Below are positions 25,301 through 33,818 of a stretch of DNA of 64,000 nt, piece by piece (positions within the stretch are counted from its first letter, which is position 1; each line of letters opens with the position of its first letter). The DNA is from Absicoccus porci (GTDB taxonomy: Bacteria; Bacillota_I; Bacilli_A; Erysipelotrichales; Erysipelotrichaceae). The DNA lies in contig NZ_RJQC01000001.1 of assembly GCF_003725415.1 (NCBI RefSeq), forward strand, positions 332,265-396,264. The letters are read 5' to 3'. The position numbers and the translations under genes were made by a program. A model generated the notes under the pieces. That model was not told where the DNA came from. It searched no databases and worked only from the letters and a program-made list of their open reading frames with translations.

Positions 25301-27625
25301 ATGAAAAAAGTTACTTTATTGAAAGCCTTAGCTTTTCCTGCTACGGCAGCTTTTATGGTTGGCGTAGGAAATGCAGTTGTTTTAGCAGATGAAACCACTC
25401 CAGATATAACTCCATCGGATAATAATACAGTAGTCGATGCCAAGTCGGTTGAACAAACGCAAGATGATACGAAACAAGTAGCCATTAATGCAAGCGCAAC
25501 TGTGGCAGATACAACTGATGAATCAAAGGTTGAAACCCAACCAGTAAGTAATGATTCCAATACAAACGAATCACAAGGAGTAGAAACACAATCAATAGTT
25601 GAAGCTACCAATACAAATGAATCAGAAACAAATAATAGTGTACAAACACAAGAAAATCCAGAAGTGGATGTAGTAGCAAAGATTGGTGATACTGCATATG
25701 CTTCGTTGGATGATGCGTTAAGTGCTGCACAAGATAACGACACAATCAATCTATATAAAGACGCTACAACCAAAAATGGTTTTGGAATCAATGGCAAAGC
25801 CATTACTATTCAAGGTAATGGACATGCGATAACGGCCGATACATTAGGTATTTATTTAAGAAAAGATGGAAATAAGATAGCAGTGCTAAACTTTGTAGAT
25901 AGTACAGTTAATTTAATTCCAGCTAATGGTACACCAACTCTTGCAGGAGAAGGATATAAATGGGCGAATGCCGTAGTAAACTATGATTGTCAATTGAATT
26001 TAAGCAATACTAAATTTTATATTAAAGGCGGTTATGGCCCTGGCACAGGAATCTATTTTCATTCGGGTGGTTCACTAACCTTAGATAACGCCTCAGAAAT
26101 GAAAATATTTGGACTTTCTGGTAATGCGATTGAGTCCGATGAAAATGATGGAGCAAATCCATATAAAGTGGGTGTTAATGTTCTGAATAAGTCGAATTTA
26201 GATATTCAAACATGTAGATCAGGTCTAGTTGGTCAAATTGAAACTGTGGTTTCTAATTCAAATTTGACTGTAGATGGTATGAAAACAAGTGGCTCTAATG
26301 GTGCGGATTATACCATCACTAATAATTCAACGGTTAAATTTGATAACAATGTTTATCATGGTATGTCTACAAGACATTTAACTATTAACGATTCTACATT
26401 TACTGCAACAAACAATGGTATGGATGGCATCGTTATGTCCGGTAATGGTCATTTTATAAAAGCAAATGTTACAATTACCGGTACACAAGGAAAATCGAAT
26501 TATAGTGCAGGAATGAGATTATTAGGATCAAAAGCAAACTTATCGATTGATAAAGATTCAATTATTAATATTACAGATAATAAGGTTTCTGGTATTTTCT
26601 TAGATAAAAACAGTCATTTAACAGTTGATGAGGGTGCTAATATCTTAGTAACAAGAAATCATGCGGAACAAGAAAATATTCCATCTAAAAATAATATTGC
26701 ACAATCCGGTGGTGGAATTTTTGTCCGGTCTAATGCAGTTGCAAATTTGTCGAATTCAACACAAGTTTATAATAACCATGCAAATTATGCAGGTGATGAT
26801 ATCTTTGTAGAAGATGGCGGACATATCACATTTGGAAATACTGGCGAAGGCTGGAAATTAGATGGTGATCCAGATTGTACGGATTCTATTAATGGTTGGT
26901 ACGATGATCAAGCAGATTCTAGATGGGAAGCCCATTCTGAAAACCATGAATCGGATCATACTGAAAAAGTGAATGCTGGTACATATAATGGTGTATTAGC
27001 TTTAAAGGCAGCTCACAATAATGGAACCGTAATAGCTCATTATGTGGATGAAGCTGGAAATCAGATTGCGGATAATGAAACATATAAAGATGCTGTTGGA
27101 AATGAATATACAACCGAAGCAAAAACGATTAATAAATATACATTAATTAAAGTGCCAGAAAATAATAATGGAACATACACAGAAGATGATATTAATGTAT
27201 ATTATGTTTATACACTAACAAAAGGTAAAGTCGTAGCTCATTATGTAGATGAAAATGGTAATACGATTGCGAAGGATGAAACGTATGAAGATATTTTAGA
27301 CAATCCTTATCAAACCGTAAAGAAGGATATTGCTGGTTATGTTTTTGTCAGTGTAGATGGACAAGAAACGGGTGTATTTAAAGACGGTACGATTGAAGTT
27401 ACATATAAATATAAGAAAAAAATAATTGAAGATAATTCTAATAAGAATACACCTTCTAAAAATACGCCTTCAAATACATCAACTACAGAAAATGTAGCTC
27501 CAGAAACAGAAACACAAGAAACCAACAGTGTGCAAACCGGTGTTGAAACCAATACAGTTTCTATGATGGGTTCGATGATAACTTCTTTGTTTGGATTGGG
27601 ATTCTTACGGCGTAAGAAACATTAA
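25301..27625 (+). CDS. Cell-wall-anchored MucBP surface protein with beta-helix region
   Basis: Predicted exported adhesin, 774 residues from the ATG at 25301 (AAAAGGGG lies nine bases before; an ATG at 25268 has none). It has a signal peptide (MKKVTLLKALAFPATAAF...VVLADE), a Thr/Gln/Asn-rich stalk (about 30-130), a repetitive Asn-rich region with NxS/T turns typical of right-handed parallel beta helices (about 150-540), and two MucBP repeats (HYVDEAGNQIADNETY about 590 and HYVDENGNTIAKDETY about 660). The C-terminal sorting signal is NSVQTG, a hydrophobic segment and RRKKH. The motif is VQTG instead of LPxTG. An IS3 element ends 127 bp upstream and may affect its promoter. Confidence 0.88.
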   Translation: MKKVTLLKALAFPATAAFMVGVGNAVVLADETTPDITPSDNNTVVDAKSVEQTQDDTKQVAINASATVADTTDESKVETQPVSNDSNTNESQGVETQSIVEATNTNESETNNSVQTQENPEVDVVAKIGDTAYASLDDALSAAQDNDTINLYKDATTKNGFGINGKAITIQGNGHAITADTLGIYLRKDGNKIAVLNFVDSTVNLIPANGTPTLAGEGYKWANAVVNYDCQLNLSNTKFYIKGGYGPGTGIYFHSGGSLTLDNASEMKIFGLSGNAIESDENDGANPYKVGVNVLNKSNLDIQTCRSGLVGQIETVVSNSNLTVDGMKTSGSNGADYTITNNSTVKFDNNVYHGMSTRHLTINDSTFTATNNGMDGIVMSGNGHFIKANVTITGTQGKSNYSAGMRLLGSKANLSIDKDSIINITDNKVSGIFLDKNSHLTVDEGANILVTRNHAEQENIPSKNNIAQSGGGIFVRSNAVANLSNSTQVYNNHANYAGDDIFVEDGGHITFGNTGEGWKLDGDPDCTDSINGWYDDQADSRWEAHSENHESDHTEKVNAGTYNGVLALKAAHNNGTVIAHYVDEAGNQIADNETYKDAVGNEYTTEAKTINKYTLIKVPENNNGTYTEDDINVYYVYTLTKGKVVAHYVDENGNTIAKDETYEDILDNPYQTVKKDIAGYVFVSVDGQETGVFKDGTIEVTYKYKKKIIEDNSNKNTPSKNTPSNTSTTENVAPETETQETNSVQTGVETNTVSMMGSMITSLFGLGFLRRKKH

Positions 27626-27648
27626 GGAATAAAATATTTAAATTTTAG

Positions 27649-27682
27649 GAACAGGAATCATAATGGTTTCTGTTCTTTTTTA
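27649..27682 (+). terminator. Terminator of the MucBP gene
   Basis: GAACAGGAA (27649 on) pairs with TTTCTGTTC (27667-27675), with one mismatch, followed by a run of Ts. Confidence 0.7.
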
Positions 27683-27753
27683 TCATTTGTTGTTTTTCCA
27701 ACAAACTATTATCAATTCAATGTTAGACTGTACTTACAAGGTAGGTAACAGAT

Positions 27754-29007
27754 ATGAAACAAATCGATAAAAATAAAAAAGTAGCTGAATTAATTTCTGA
27801 AAATCCAGAAATCAAAGATATCATGATCTCTTTGGGATTCAAAGATATTACGAATCCGATGGCTCTACAAACTGTAGGAAAGATCATGACTCTAGAAAAA
27901 GGAGCTCAAATCAAAGGGATTCCATGGGAAAAAGTACAAGCTGCTTTTGCGGAACATGGTTTTGAATTGGCTTCTAAAGAAACAAAAACGTTTTCCATCG
28001 ATCCATCTAATGATCTAGAATCTTATATCCTTCGTCTTCAACAAGGAGAAGATTTAGAAAGTGTGCGAGCTGATTTTGTGAAAGCCTATGAAAATGTATC
28101 GGTACAAGAAATTGCGAATGCCGAGCAAGAATTGATCAATAAAGGAATGCCCGTACCAGAAGTGCAACGATTATGTGATGTGCATTCGGCTTTATTTCAT
28201 GGAAAGACCGAAGCAGAAGTTCTTGCGGATGAACAAATACCTGCTGGCCATCCGGTTTCTATCATGAAGTTAGAGAATCAGATTTTGAAACAATATTTGG
28301 ATCAAAATAGAGAGATTCCTTATGTAGAATTAAAAAAACATTATAAGAAAAAAGAAGAATTGATTCTGGCACAATTGGATGCACTTGGCTATCCAGGACC
28401 TAATCAAGTTATGTGGGGTGTAGATGATGAAATCTTACATGATATTCCCAACAATCGATCACGTATTGAGGAAATGATCTTTAAAGAAAACCAAATTTTA
28501 TTTCCTTTAGCACTTGAAAAATCCAGTAAAGAAATGTGGTATCAAATCTATCAGGATATGCCAATTTATGGAAATGCGTTTATCAGTGAAGTGGCTTCTT
28601 GGCCCGAAGCGGAAACGTATCGGCGTCCTGGCAACGATGGTTTTCTACATTTTGAAAATGGAGATCTTACAGTTGCTCAATTTGAAGCAATTTGTAAAGC
28701 ATTGCCAGTTGAGTTGACATTTATTGATGCGAATGATATCAATCGTTTCTTTAGTATCACCAATGGTGTATTTGCTCGTCCAAAAACGGCATTAAATCGG
28801 AAAGTATATAGTTGTCATCCACCACGTGTTCAACCTATCGTAAAACAAATGCTTTCTGATTTTAAGAGTCATAAACGTAATAAAGTAGAACGATGGTTCA
28901 AAAATACGCGCATTCAATATGTAGCCATTTATGATCAAGAAGATCAATATATGGGCTGTTTAGAAATTGTCCAAGATTTTAGTGAAATTTTAAAAAATCA
29001 CCAGTGA
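27754..29007 (+). CDS. DUF438/DUF1858 domain protein with C-terminal PAS-like domain
   Basis: A 417-residue cytoplasmic protein. The N-terminus (residues 1-72) is a DUF1858-like domain with the xxPEIKDIMISLGF pattern. Next is a DUF438 domain (about 80-165) with QRLCDVHSALFHGK. A helical middle with HPVSIMKLENQIL may be a hemerythrin-like segment. The C-terminus (about 320-417) reads as a PAS fold (FIDANDINRFFS...YMGCLEIVQDFSEI). Family members are often linked to redox or fermentation genes, but the function is not known. It is preceded by AAGGTAGG and ends in a hairpin shared with the convergent LysR gene. Confidence 0.8.
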   Translation: MKQIDKNKKVAELISENPEIKDIMISLGFKDITNPMALQTVGKIMTLEKGAQIKGIPWEKVQAAFAEHGFELASKETKTFSIDPSNDLESYILRLQQGEDLESVRADFVKAYENVSVQEIANAEQELINKGMPVPEVQRLCDVHSALFHGKTEAEVLADEQIPAGHPVSIMKLENQILKQYLDQNREIPYVELKKHYKKKEELILAQLDALGYPGPNQVMWGVDDEILHDIPNNRSRIEEMIFKENQILFPLALEKSSKEMWYQIYQDMPIYGNAFISEVASWPEAETYRRPGNDGFLHFENGDLTVAQFEAICKALPVELTFIDANDINRFFSITNGVFARPKTALNRKVYSCHPPRVQPIVKQMLSDFKSHKRNKVERWFKNTRIQYVAIYDQEDQYMGCLEIVQDFSEILKNHQ

Positions 29008-29030
29008 GTCGAATGATTCACTGGTTTTTT
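29001..29030. terminator. Terminator between DUF438 gene and lysR
   Basis: Stem CCAGTGAGTC/GATTCACTGG (29001-29010 with 29015-29024) with a GAAT loop and six Ts. It overlaps both convergent stop codons. Confidence 0.8.
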
Positions 29031-29842
29031 ATATAATCCAACAAAGCTTTGGCACTGTTTGAAATGTAATTGTTCTTAGAAGTAACAATACAAATATTGG
29101 ATTGCATCGATAAATCCTGAATGGGATAGGCATTATCTTCTTTTTTCGCAATGGAAGCTGGTGCTAAACCGATACCATACCCTCGTTGTGCCCATTGCAT
29201 GCAAGTTCGAGCATCATCACTGACACAAAAATAATTGGGTGTCTCCAAGAGTTGATCAAAGAATTCTTTCCATCGACGATAAATGATCAACGGAACATGA
29301 TTCAGTTCTTCGACGGTTAGTGGTTTTGTGCTGCCAATTGTATAAAAATTTTCCATTGCTGTTTGTATCATTTGTAAGCTGGAGTCTTTGGGAAAAGGAC
29401 TTCGAACTACAGCTATTTCAATAATATGATGGCGCACCGCATCCAAACAAGTATACGTATTTCCTTCAAAAATTTCATAATGAATCTTTGGGTACATTTT
29501 TATAAAAGAATGGAGCCATGTATCTAATACATAATCTTGAAGACTAGATACAATGCCTAAATGAATCGTACCGGTTTTGGCGTGTTGTTGATCAAAAAGT
29601 TCTTGTTTCGTATTTTGAACTAAGTCACAAATGGTACATGCACGATGATAAAGGAAATCACCGAGTTCGGTACATTCCACATGGCGAGAGCCACGAATCA
29701 ACAATGGAGCGCCAATCTCTTCTTCTAACTGTTTGATTTGTAGGGAAAGGGGAGGTTGACTCATATGAAGTGTTTTGGCTGCTTGTGACATCGTTCCCTG
29801 TTCGACAACGGTTTTATAAATTTGGAGTTGTTTAAGATTCAT
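29018..29842 (-). CDS. LysR-family transcriptional regulator
   Basis: A 274-residue regulator. The N-terminal winged helix-turn-helix is standard (MNLKQLQIYKTVVEQGTMSQAAKTLHMSQPPLSLQIKQLE, described by its MSQAAKTLHMSQPPLS core, residues 18-33). The C-terminal part is a periplasmic-binding-like effector domain (about residues 88-270). It is transcribed away from the ABC exporter genes with 92 bp between the starts. The usual LysR arrangement would make that spacer a shared operator and the exporter a likely target. The inducer is unknown. Confidence 0.9.
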   Translation of the reverse strand: MNLKQLQIYKTVVEQGTMSQAAKTLHMSQPPLSLQIKQLEEEIGAPLLIRGSRHVECTELGDFLYHRACTICDLVQNTKQELFDQQHAKTGTIHLGIVSSLQDYVLDTWLHSFIKMYPKIHYEIFEGNTYTCLDAVRHHIIEIAVVRSPFPKDSSLQMIQTAMENFYTIGSTKPLTVEELNHVPLIIYRRWKEFFDQLLETPNYFCVSDDARTCMQWAQRGYGIGLAPASIAKKEDNAYPIQDLSMQSNICIVTSKNNYISNSAKALLDYIKNQ

Positions 29843-29934
29843 ACTATATTCTTTCTAAATAACAAATATATAAATTATATAATTTTTATATATCATAACA
29901 TATGATACGATACTTCTGCAAGAGGGCGAGAAAT

Positions 29935-31653
29935 ATGAAAACAGTATTCCATTATTTACGAACGTATCGTAAACAAGCGATATGTGCACCGATATTTAAA
30001 CTATTAGAAGCACTTATGGACCTTTTCGTTCCATTGATCGTTGCTTGGATCATCAACCAAGGTATTCATCAACATCATACCCATGTGATCGGACAGGGAA
30101 CGATTTTGTTGATTATCTTAGCAGCTATGGGGTTTGGATTTAGTATTGTTGCTCAATTTTTTGCAGCAAAAGCAGCTGTGGGAACAACGACTGATCTAAG
30201 ACAAGCGATGTTTGATCATATCCAATCCTTATCGTATAAGGAAATCGATACATTGGGTGTGAATACATTGATCACACGAATGACCAGTGACATGCAACAA
30301 GTACAAACGGGAATCAATATGAGTTTACGTCTTTTATTGCGTAGCCCGTTTATCGTATTTGGATCAATGATCATGGCCTTTTTCATCAATGTGAAGTGTG
30401 CTTTGATTTTTACAGTTGCGATTCCGGTATTGAGTGTTGTGATTTATGTGATCATGCGTATCAGTATTCCATTGTTTAAAAAAGTACAATCACATCTAGA
30501 TACATTATTAGGAATGACACGAGATAATTTATCGGGTGTACGTGTAATTCGTGCCTTTTGTAAAGAGAACGACGAGATTTCATCGTTTGATAAACAAAAT
30601 GATATTTTTACCAATGCCAATGAATTTTTAGGAAAGATCTCAGCATTGATCAATCCGTTTACTTATATCATTATCAACTTTGCGATTATCATTTTATTAA
30701 ATGTAGGCGCAATTCAAATTCAGGGAGGATACATGGCCCAAGGGGACATGGTTGCTTTATATAACTATATGGCGCAAATCATTATTGAGTTGATTAAATT
30801 GGCAAGCTTGATCGTTACGATTGATAAATCGATTGCTTGTAGTCAACGTATTGAAGCCATCATGGATACGAATAACGATATGCACTATGAAACAAAATCG
30901 ATACAAATCCAAAGTGCACAAGCCGTTATCTTTGACCATGTATCCTTCGCTTATGATACAAAAAATGTAATTCATGATATGAGTTTTACCGTTTCCAAAG
31001 GAGCAACGATTGGTGTCATTGGTCCTACAGGATCCGGAAAATCTACCATCATGCAGCTCATGGGACGTTATTATGAAATCAATCAAGGTAAGATCTTTAT
31101 CGATGGGGCAAACGTACAAACATATCCACGTGAACAATTAACTTCGAAGATTGGATATGTGGCGCAAGGATCTGTGCTTTTTTCCGGTACGATTCGAGAG
31201 AATCTGAAATGGGGAAATCCAAATGTAGATGATGCTTCTTTATGGCGTGCATTAGAGATTGCCCAGGCCAAAGAGGTCGTTGCCAATAAACCAGGACAAT
31301 TGGATTTTGTGTTGGAACAAGGTGGTAAAAATTTATCCGGTGGCCAACGACAACGTTTGACCATTGCTCGGGCTTTGGTCAAACAACCAGATATTCTTGT
31401 TTTGGATGATAGTGCCAGTGCATTGGATTTTAAGACCGATGCGAATTTACGAAAAGCCTTGCGAACTCTATCGGGCAAAATGACTATTTTCATCGTGAGT
31501 CAACGAATCAGTTCCATTCGTTATGCCAATTCAATCTTAGTATTGGATCAAGGTCATTTGGTTGGTTCAGGTACGCATGCACAATTGATGAAAAACTGCT
31601 CTGTATATCAGGAAATCTTTGCATCGCAATATCCAAAGGAGGCAATCGCATGA
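29935..31653 (+). CDS. ABC exporter half-transporter, subunit 1 (degenerate Walker B)
   Basis: Fused six-helix membrane domain and nucleotide-binding domain, 572 residues, of the multidrug/lipid exporter class. Walker A is GPTGSGKST (about residue 368) and the signature is LSGGQRQR (about 469). The Walker B region reads ILVLDDSASALD, with Asp where the catalytic Glu is expected, so this half forms the non-hydrolysing site, as in heterodimeric exporters. An ATG at 29902 has no good ribosome site; 29935 is preceded by GAGGGCGAG. It overlaps subunit 2 by four bases. Confidence 0.92.
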   Translation: MKTVFHYLRTYRKQAICAPIFKLLEALMDLFVPLIVAWIINQGIHQHHTHVIGQGTILLIILAAMGFGFSIVAQFFAAKAAVGTTTDLRQAMFDHIQSLSYKEIDTLGVNTLITRMTSDMQQVQTGINMSLRLLLRSPFIVFGSMIMAFFINVKCALIFTVAIPVLSVVIYVIMRISIPLFKKVQSHLDTLLGMTRDNLSGVRVIRAFCKENDEISSFDKQNDIFTNANEFLGKISALINPFTYIIINFAIIILLNVGAIQIQGGYMAQGDMVALYNYMAQIIIELIKLASLIVTIDKSIACSQRIEAIMDTNNDMHYETKSIQIQSAQAVIFDHVSFAYDTKNVIHDMSFTVSKGATIGVIGPTGSGKSTIMQLMGRYYEINQGKIFIDGANVQTYPREQLTSKIGYVAQGSVLFSGTIRENLKWGNPNVDDASLWRALEIAQAKEVVANKPGQLDFVLEQGGKNLSGGQRQRLTIARALVKQPDILVLDDSASALDFKTDANLRKALRTLSGKMTIFIVSQRISSIRYANSILVLDQGHLVGSGTHAQLMKNCSVYQEIFASQYPKEAIA

Positions 31654-33377
31654 AAACGTCACAAACTTTTCAAAAGCTCATGCAGTATGTGAAGCCATAT
31701 CGACTATTTTTTGTTTTGAGTATCTTATTGGCCATTGTTGCGGTTGTGACACAATTATATATTCCCATCCTATTTGGACAATGTATCGACTGTATGATTT
31801 ATCAAGGACATGTGGATTTGGCTCGTTTAGCAACCTTTGGATCTAAGATTGGCATTTTGATCATGGTCAATGCGATTACGACATGGTTCATGAATGTGGT
31901 CAATAACCATATGGCGTTTTCCATCGTAAAAGATATGCGTGCCCAAATCATGCGGCAAATTCAGCATTTGCCATTATCGTTTTTAGATGGCCATGGAATT
32001 GGTGATATTCTAGGACGAATGATTGCGGATGTGGATCAAATTTCAGATGGCTTGTTGTTGGGCTTTACTCAATTATTTTCTGGAGTCATCACGATTGTAG
32101 TGACTATTGTCTTTATGTTCCGTATTGATTTTTGGATCAGTCTTCTCATTGTATTGATGAGTCCAGCCAGTTTCTTTGTGGCAAAATGGATTTCTAAACA
32201 TTCATATCGTATGTTCCAAAAGATGACACAGACACGAGAAAAGTTGACAGCTTATATTGAAGAGATGGTTGGAAATGAAAAGATTATTCAGTCTTTCGGT
32301 TATGGACAACGAGCTTCACATACTTTTCAAAATACCAATCAAGATTTGCAGGATTATTCACAAAAAGCTATCTTCTATAGTAGTTTGACCAATCCATCTA
32401 CACGTTTTATGAATAGTTTGATGTATGCCGTCGTTGTTGGAGTAGGATCTATCTTTATTCTACAAAATGCTTTAACCGTTGGTTCTTTAAGTGTATTGTT
32501 GAGTTATGCGAATCAATATATGCGACCATTTAATGATATTAGTTCGGTGGTAACGGAATTCCAAAATGCTTTGGCCTGTGCCAATCGAGTTTTTGAGATC
32601 ATGGATGCACCACAAGAACCACAAGAAAATCCAAACGATTTGATTGTGAACAAAGAAAGTGTTGACTGGCAAGATGTTAATTTTTCTTATGTTCCTTCGC
32701 ATCCTTTGATCCAGCATGTTTCTTTCCAAGTACAACCAGGGCAAAAAATAGCCATTGTTGGTCCAACAGGATGTGGTAAAACGACCATGATCAACTTATT
32801 GATGCGGTTTTATGATATTGATAGTGGTGCGATTTTGATTGATGGAACCGATATTCGAAATGTGAATCGGCATAGTTTGCGTCAACAGTTTGGCATGGTG
32901 CTGCAGGATACATGGATCAAAGAGGCTACCGTGCGAGAAAATTTATGCATGGGAAAAATATATTCGGAAGATGAAATCGAAGCGGCTTGCCAATCTTGTC
33001 GAAGTTGGGATTTTATTGAAACGATGCCCAATGGTCTGGATACGAAAATCAATGTGCATAGTTTATCGCAAGGACAACAACAACTTTTATGTATCACTCG
33101 CGTTATGTTGATCAAACCAAAAATGTTGATTTTGGATGAAGCAACTTCCAATATTGATACGCGAACGGAAGTACTGGTTCAACAAGCTTTTGATACTTTG
33201 ATGAAAGGAAGAACAAGTTTTGTGATTGCGCATCGTTTATCAACGATCATCAATGCCAATCAGATCTTGGTAATGAAAGATGGACAAATCATTGAAAGAG
33301 GAAAACATGATGAGCTATTGGCCCAAAATGGTTTCTATGCGAACTTGTATAATAGTCAATTTGAACAGATTGCTTAG
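31650..33377 (+). CDS. ABC exporter half-transporter, subunit 2 (catalytic)
   Basis: Partner of the preceding gene, 575 residues, with six membrane helices then an ATPase domain. Walker A is GPTGCGKTT (about residue 370), the signature is the variant LSQGQQQL (about 471), and Walker B is ILDEATSNID with the catalytic Glu present. Together the two proteins form a heterodimer with one canonical and one degenerate ATP site. The transported compound is unknown; exporters of this type move drugs, peptides or lipids. The operon ended in a palindromic terminator at 33386, now split by an insertion sequence. Confidence 0.93.
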   Translation: MKTSQTFQKLMQYVKPYRLFFVLSILLAIVAVVTQLYIPILFGQCIDCMIYQGHVDLARLATFGSKIGILIMVNAITTWFMNVVNNHMAFSIVKDMRAQIMRQIQHLPLSFLDGHGIGDILGRMIADVDQISDGLLLGFTQLFSGVITIVVTIVFMFRIDFWISLLIVLMSPASFFVAKWISKHSYRMFQKMTQTREKLTAYIEEMVGNEKIIQSFGYGQRASHTFQNTNQDLQDYSQKAIFYSSLTNPSTRFMNSLMYAVVVGVGSIFILQNALTVGSLSVLLSYANQYMRPFNDISSVVTEFQNALACANRVFEIMDAPQEPQENPNDLIVNKESVDWQDVNFSYVPSHPLIQHVSFQVQPGQKIAIVGPTGCGKTTMINLLMRFYDIDSGAILIDGTDIRNVNRHSLRQQFGMVLQDTWIKEATVRENLCMGKIYSEDEIEAACQSCRSWDFIETMPNGLDTKINVHSLSQGQQQLLCITRVMLIKPKMLILDEATSNIDTRTEVLVQQAFDTLMKGRTSFVIAHRLSTIINANQILVMKDGQIIERGKHDELLAQNGFYANLYNSQFEQIA

Positions 33378-33385
33378 ATAAAAAG

Positions 33386-33407
33386 CCCGTTATGATATCA
33401 TAACGGG
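33386..33407. repeat. Left copy of 22-bp target duplication (terminator palindrome)
   Basis: A perfect palindrome CCCGTTATGAT/ATCATAACGGG, preceded by AAAAAG. It is repeated exactly at 35358-35379 on the other side of the IS element and is the probable original terminator stem between the exporter operon and capA. Confidence 0.85.
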
Positions 33408-33583
33408 CAATGGTGTCAACCTAAGAATGATTAGGTTGACACCATTTTTTATTTCCTTCTAGTTTTTAAACAATTAAAAGAAATGTCTAAAATATATATT
33501 TATAGTTAAGTATATAGACTATAAATATTTATATATAAGCCTTTATACTTTATAATATAGTTAAGTATAAAGGAGGGCTTTCT

Positions 33584-33802
33584 ATGTTTGTACGGGTTAT
33601 TCCAAACAATAAGGGTAAGAAAATGACCTATTTCTGTGACCTTGTCGAATCTTTCCGTGATGAAAATGGTGTCTCTAAACATCGTGTTGTAGTTAAGCTC
33701 GGTCAATTTGATGCAAAACATCTTCCTTATCTTCGTGCGGCTTTTGCCAAGGATCCTGAAGCAACTTTTTTAAAAGAGAAGGTGAAATACACAAAACAAT
33801 AA
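33584..33802 (+). CDS. Small IS-borne protein similar to the N-terminus of IS1634-type transposases
   Basis: A 72-residue protein (MFVRVIPNNKGKKMTYFCDL...) with a strong AGGAGGG site eight bases before the ATG. Transposases of the IS1634 type commonly start with a domain of this look (basic start, YxxxVESxRDxxG, then VVxKLGxxD). Here the domain is a separate frame. The main transposase frame opens at 33786, overlapping this one by 17 bases in a +1 relation. It could be a separate regulatory protein, a frameshifted N-terminus of the transposase, or the product of a programmed shift. Confidence 0.65.
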   Translation: MFVRVIPNNKGKKMTYFCDLVESFRDENGVSKHRVVVKLGQFDAKHLPYLRAAFAKDPEATFLKEKVKYTKQ

Positions 33803-33818
33803 AGAATCTATTGCTTCT

